From NCBI GenBank assembly GCA_031267335.1, contig JAIRZH010000004.1, positions 1 through 7,386 of the forward strand: 7,386 bases of DNA, given 5' to 3'. This DNA comes from Oscillospiraceae bacterium (lineage in GTDB: Bacteria > Bacillota > Clostridia > Oscillospirales > Acutalibacteraceae). Below, one piece after another: positions 5,174-7,386 of this stretch. The notes beneath the pieces were generated by a model. It ran no database searches. It was not told where the DNA came from and was given only the letters and a program-made list of their open reading frames with translations. How positions within the stretch are numbered: the first letter of the stretch is position 1; the number at the start of each line of letters is the position of its first letter. Made by a program: the position numbers and the translations under genes.

Positions 5174-5761
5174 ATGGATAAAAAAAAAGTCTTTCAAGTA
5201 ATTTTATTTAGTTTTGTATTGTTGTTTTTAAATTTAAATTTCATCGTTGCCGTTCAAGAGGTTACTGAAGAAATTCCAAAAAGCGAAGTTATGGCACTCG
5301 AACAACCGAGTTCAGAGCCACAAAACAAGATATCCGAAAAAGAATTAGAGAAAATAACAGAAGATTTAAGAAATCGTAGACAACACTCAAACGATGCTTT
5401 GCCAAAACCTGAAAAAAATATCGAATCAGTCCAAGAGCAAAAACCAGCACAAGAAAATATTGATCCGGCACCAGAACCGGTTAAACCTCCTACGAAAAAT
5501 AATCAAGTTAACGATTATGATTTATTGCCAAAAGAACCAAAAAAAGATATTGCACTCCCTGAAATTACAAATAATGAAGTTGAAGATTTTGAAAGCATTA
5601 CTCCTTTTTCGGAAAAAAAAAGAAAGAGTTATTTGCTCCGCGGTATAATTTCGATGCTATTAGTAATTGCAGGTGCTTCGATGATAGTAATAGTTGCCGC
5701 AAGTGAAATAAAAAAGAAAAGCAAAAAGAAAGTTTTTAAGCGAATAAAGATAAAAAAATAA
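5174..5761 (+). CDS. Exported Pro/Glu/Lys-rich protein with C-terminal membrane anchor, upstream of murC
   Basis: This 195-residue protein of unrecognised family begins with a short basic N-terminus and a hydrophobic segment (about 7-27) that looks like a signal peptide or anchor. Residues 30-148 are hydrophilic and low-complexity, with many E, K, P and Q residues (for example QEQKPAQENIDPAPEPVKPP at 87-106), and are probably disordered. A second hydrophobic segment (about 154-177) is followed by a strongly basic tail (IKKKSKKKVFKRIKIKK), typical of a stop-transfer anchor. The likely topology has the central linker outside and the basic tail in the cytoplasm. There is no LPXTG sorting signal. 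The start is supported by AAGGA at 5164-5168. The stop is 11 bp before murC, so the two are very probably co-transcribed. A cell-envelope role is suggested by topology and neighbour only. Confidence 0.75.
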   Translation: MDKKKVFQVILFSFVLLFLNLNFIVAVQEVTEEIPKSEVMALEQPSSEPQNKISEKELEKITEDLRNRRQHSNDALPKPEKNIESVQEQKPAQENIDPAPEPVKPPTKNNQVNDYDLLPKEPKKDIALPEITNNEVEDFESITPFSEKKRKSYLLRGIISMLLVIAGASMIVIVAASEIKKKSKKKVFKRIKIKK

Positions 5762-5772
5762 CCTGGGAGTTT

Positions 5773-7152
5773 TTGGTAAATTTGAAAAATATAAAAAAGA
5801 TTCATTTTATAGGTATAGGCGGTGCCGGAATGTTCGCCTTAGCTTGTATTGCGATTGAACAAAATTTTTTGGTAAGCGGATCTGATTCACAGGATTCTTG
5901 TAATATCCAAAATTTAAAAAAACGCGGCATTAAAGTTTATGTAGGGCATGATAAAAAAAATATAGATAATCCGGATCTTGTAGTATATTCTGGAGCTATA
6001 AAAAAAGATAATCTCGAATTCGCAGAAGCTATTAAAAATAAAATCAAGCTTATGACACGTAGCCAGTTTTTATCAAAAATTTTCAAAAGATATAAAAATT
6101 CAATTGCAGTTTCGGGTTCACACGGCAAAACAACAACTACTTCAATGATTACCCAAATTTTATTTAAATTTGATCCGACAGTTATAGTAGGCGCATATTT
6201 TAAGCTAATTAATGGTAATAGCAGAATCGGTAATTCAGATTTTGTTGTTTGTGAAGCTTGCGAATATTTAGATAGTTTTTTAGATTTAGAACCAAATGTT
6301 GGAGTTATTTTAAATATCGATAACGACCATTTAGATTATTTTAAAAATTTAGAAAATGAAATTAATTCGTTTGGCAAATTTGCTGAAAAATGCAATGTAC
6401 TAGTAATTAATAAAGATGACAAAAATTCAGTTAAAGCAACAAATAATTTTGCCGGTAAAAAAATATTTTATAGCTTAGAATCAAATTCTGAATTTATGGC
6501 CAGAAATATTCAAAATTTAAATGGAAACATCAGTTTTGATGTTTCACAAGATAATAATATAATTTTTAATATCAAATTAAAAATACCCGGAAAACACAAT
6601 GTCTATAATGCTTTGGCTGCAATTGCGGTTTGCAATTTTTTCGGTTTAGAAAACCAAGATATAAAATCTGCATTAGAAGTTTTTTCTGGCCCTGAACGAA
6701 GGCTTGAAACAATTAGCAAAATTAATGGAATAACTATAATGGATGATTTTGCTCATCATCCCACAGAAATTGAGGCTAGTTTAAAAGCAGTAACAGAAAT
6801 GAATTTTAATCGAATTTTATTAGTTTTTCAGCCACATACTTTTTCTCGTACATATTTACTAATGAACGATTTTATCCGTGTATTTAGTTCTTTTAATTTA
6901 TTCAAAATTATTCTTACGGATATTTTGCCAATACGTGAAAAAAATATATATAAAATAAAATCAGAAGATTTAGCATCTAAAATACCAAATTGTATTTGTC
7001 TAAGAACTTTCGAAAGAATCGCTGAATATTTAGCTGAAAATTCTAAAAGTGGAGATTTAGTTTTAACCATGGGTGGCGGAGATATTTATAAATGCGCTCG
7101 CATGATTTTAGAAAAACAAATATCTTCAGAAAATTTGTATAAAAATCCATGA
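5773..7152 (+). CDS. murC: UDP-N-acetylmuramate--L-alanine ligase
   Basis: This 459-residue protein has the full length and domain order of MurC, the cytoplasmic ATP-dependent ligase that adds L-alanine to UDP-MurNAc, the first step of the peptidoglycan stem peptide. Domain 1 (UDP binding) has IHFIGIGGAGM (10-20). Domain 2 has the ATP P-loop GSHGKTTTT (115-123), then EACEYLDSF (161-169) and NIDNDHLDYF (181-190). GKHNVYNALAA (273-283) and GPERRLE (307-312) lead into domain 3, with DDFAHHPTE (324-332), QPHTFSRT (353-360) and TMGGGDI (432-438). DDFAHHP and QPHTFSRT favour MurC over the related Mpl. Key residues appear present. The start is TTG at 5773, preceded by GGGAG (5765-5769) at a short spacing of three bases; a second in-frame TTG at 5782 is an alternative. 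The stop overlaps an ATG (ATGA, 7149-7152). Confidence 0.96.
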   Translation: MVNLKNIKKIHFIGIGGAGMFALACIAIEQNFLVSGSDSQDSCNIQNLKKRGIKVYVGHDKKNIDNPDLVVYSGAIKKDNLEFAEAIKNKIKLMTRSQFLSKIFKRYKNSIAVSGSHGKTTTTSMITQILFKFDPTVIVGAYFKLINGNSRIGNSDFVVCEACEYLDSFLDLEPNVGVILNIDNDHLDYFKNLENEINSFGKFAEKCNVLVINKDDKNSVKATNNFAGKKIFYSLESNSEFMARNIQNLNGNISFDVSQDNNIIFNIKLKIPGKHNVYNALAAIAVCNFFGLENQDIKSALEVFSGPERRLETISKINGITIMDDFAHHPTEIEASLKAVTEMNFNRILLVFQPHTFSRTYLLMNDFIRVFSSFNLFKIILTDILPIREKNIYKIKSEDLASKIPNCICLRTFERIAEYLAENSKSGDLVLTMGGGDIYKCARMILEKQISSENLYKNP

Positions 7153-7247
7153 GCATTTATCGAACTTTTATTAATGTTTCTTTAATACTAGAAATTATTT
7201 TATGTCCACCGCATCTAGGTAAGCTTAAGTGCTTATCTAATGCCTGA
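7149..7247 (+). pseudogene. Possible truncated gene coupled to murC by ATGA overlap
   Basis: An ATG at 7149-7151 overlaps the murC stop and opens a 32-codon frame (MSIYRTFINVSLILEIILCP...) ending at TGA 7245-7247. The first ~22 codons keep the A+T-rich character of the neighbouring genes and encode a hydrophobic start. The frame then enters the AGGTAAGCTTAAGT direct repeat at 7217 and ends soon after. It may be the front of an operon gene cut by a repeat or mobile insertion, or chance. No Shine-Dalgarno is visible and no family is recognised. Confidence 0.25.
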
Positions 7248-7291
7248 TTTTATGTCTGTTTCCTTTCAGGTAAGCTTAAGTTCTTTTCAAA
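7217..7291. repeat. Pair of 24-bp direct repeats, 51-bp period
   Basis: AGGTAAGCTTAAGT occurs exactly at 7217-7230 and 7268-7281. The match extends to 24 bases (7217-7240 and 7268-7291) with 21 of 24 identical. The core includes the palindrome TAAGCTTA. It marks the edge between murC-side sequence and the GC-rich right end. Confidence 0.8.
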
Positions 7292-7386
7292 GCTTTACTC
7301 TTTGTACCCATTTCTTTAGAAAAGAAACGGGTACTCCCAAAGAAACAGCGGCTTACGGTGGCTCGTTGCACTTCGCCAAGGCGCCG
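7276..7386 (-). other. Open partial frame in the GC-rich right-edge module, doubtful gene
   Basis: On the minus strand 36 codons are open from the window edge to a TAA at 7276-7278, reading RRLGEVQRATVSRCFFGSTR and ending SKALKRT. The stretch spans the hairpin at 7304-7334 and the GC-rich segment, whose composition (over half G+C from about 7341) differs sharply from the rest of the window. Short open frames over such repeat modules are common in databases as hypothetical proteins, so this may be a repeat and not a gene. Confidence 0.2.
7304..7334 (-). repeat. 14-bp stem hairpin at the edge of the GC-rich module
   Basis: GTACCC (7304-7309) pairs with GGGTAC (7329-7334) and TTTCTTT (7311-7317) with AAAGAAA (7321-7327), around a 3-nt loop. 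The single non-matching pair is A-C in plus-strand RNA but U-G in minus-strand RNA, so the fold is complete only if transcribed leftward. No U run follows, so it is not a simple terminator. Confidence 0.6.

Noticed and set aside
5394..5648. Alternative plus-strand frame inside the Pro-rich exported protein gene
   Set aside because: It is a Lys-rich shadow frame typical of A-rich sequence; the 5174 frame has a promoter, a Shine-Dalgarno, a signal peptide and a stop-transfer segment.

Overview
The window is very A+T-rich (about one quarter G+C by eye, except for the last ~60 bases). It carries genes typical of an endospore-forming Firmicute: a SpoIIP-type sporulation amidase, MurC, and a ThiT-type thiamine transporter subunit. 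The nucleotide bias, the decayed or truncated genes and the repeat-filled spacers suggest a low-GC Clostridia-like bacterium, possibly a host-associated one with a degrading genome. That lineage call is inference; the gene families are well supported.

Layout, left to right. Positions 1-206 (minus) hold the N-terminal part of an IS1-family InsA-like transposase that runs off the left edge. Its 5' end overlaps the 3' end of a minus-strand gene (196-1656) for an exported or membrane-anchored coiled-coil protein with a 56-residue internal duplication. A 453-bp spacer follows that is mostly two unrelated ~150-bp palindromic elements (R2a, R1a). Then come thiT (2110-2658, minus), another R1 copy (R1b), and a tRNA with anticodon CAT (2873-2948, minus) with a recognisable promoter. 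The divergent spacer 2949-3513 holds that promoter, about 100 bp of A+T-rich sequence with a small hairpin (3014-3047), R1c and R2b. On the plus strand are spoIIP (3514-4698), a 4-bp-overlapping small membrane protein gene (4695-4964), R2c, an extended -10 promoter, an exported Pro/Glu/Lys-rich membrane protein gene (5174-5761) and murC (5773-7152). After murC, a 32-codon ATGA-coupled reading frame ends in a direct-repeat, hairpin and GC-rich module that continues off the right edge.

Functional picture. spoIIP plus the small membrane gene form a translationally coupled pair, and the Pro-rich gene plus murC form a second short operon. Both concern the cell envelope: a sporulation peptidoglycan hydrolase, and addition of L-alanine to UDP-MurNAc. 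thiT encodes the substrate-binding subunit of an ECF importer whose energising module is not in this window.

The most notable non-gene signal is a pair of short inverted-terminal-repeat families, R1 and R2, with three copies each. They occupy nearly every sizeable intergenic gap. They look like MITE-like non-autonomous elements, and inverted R2 copies bracket the spoIIP pair.
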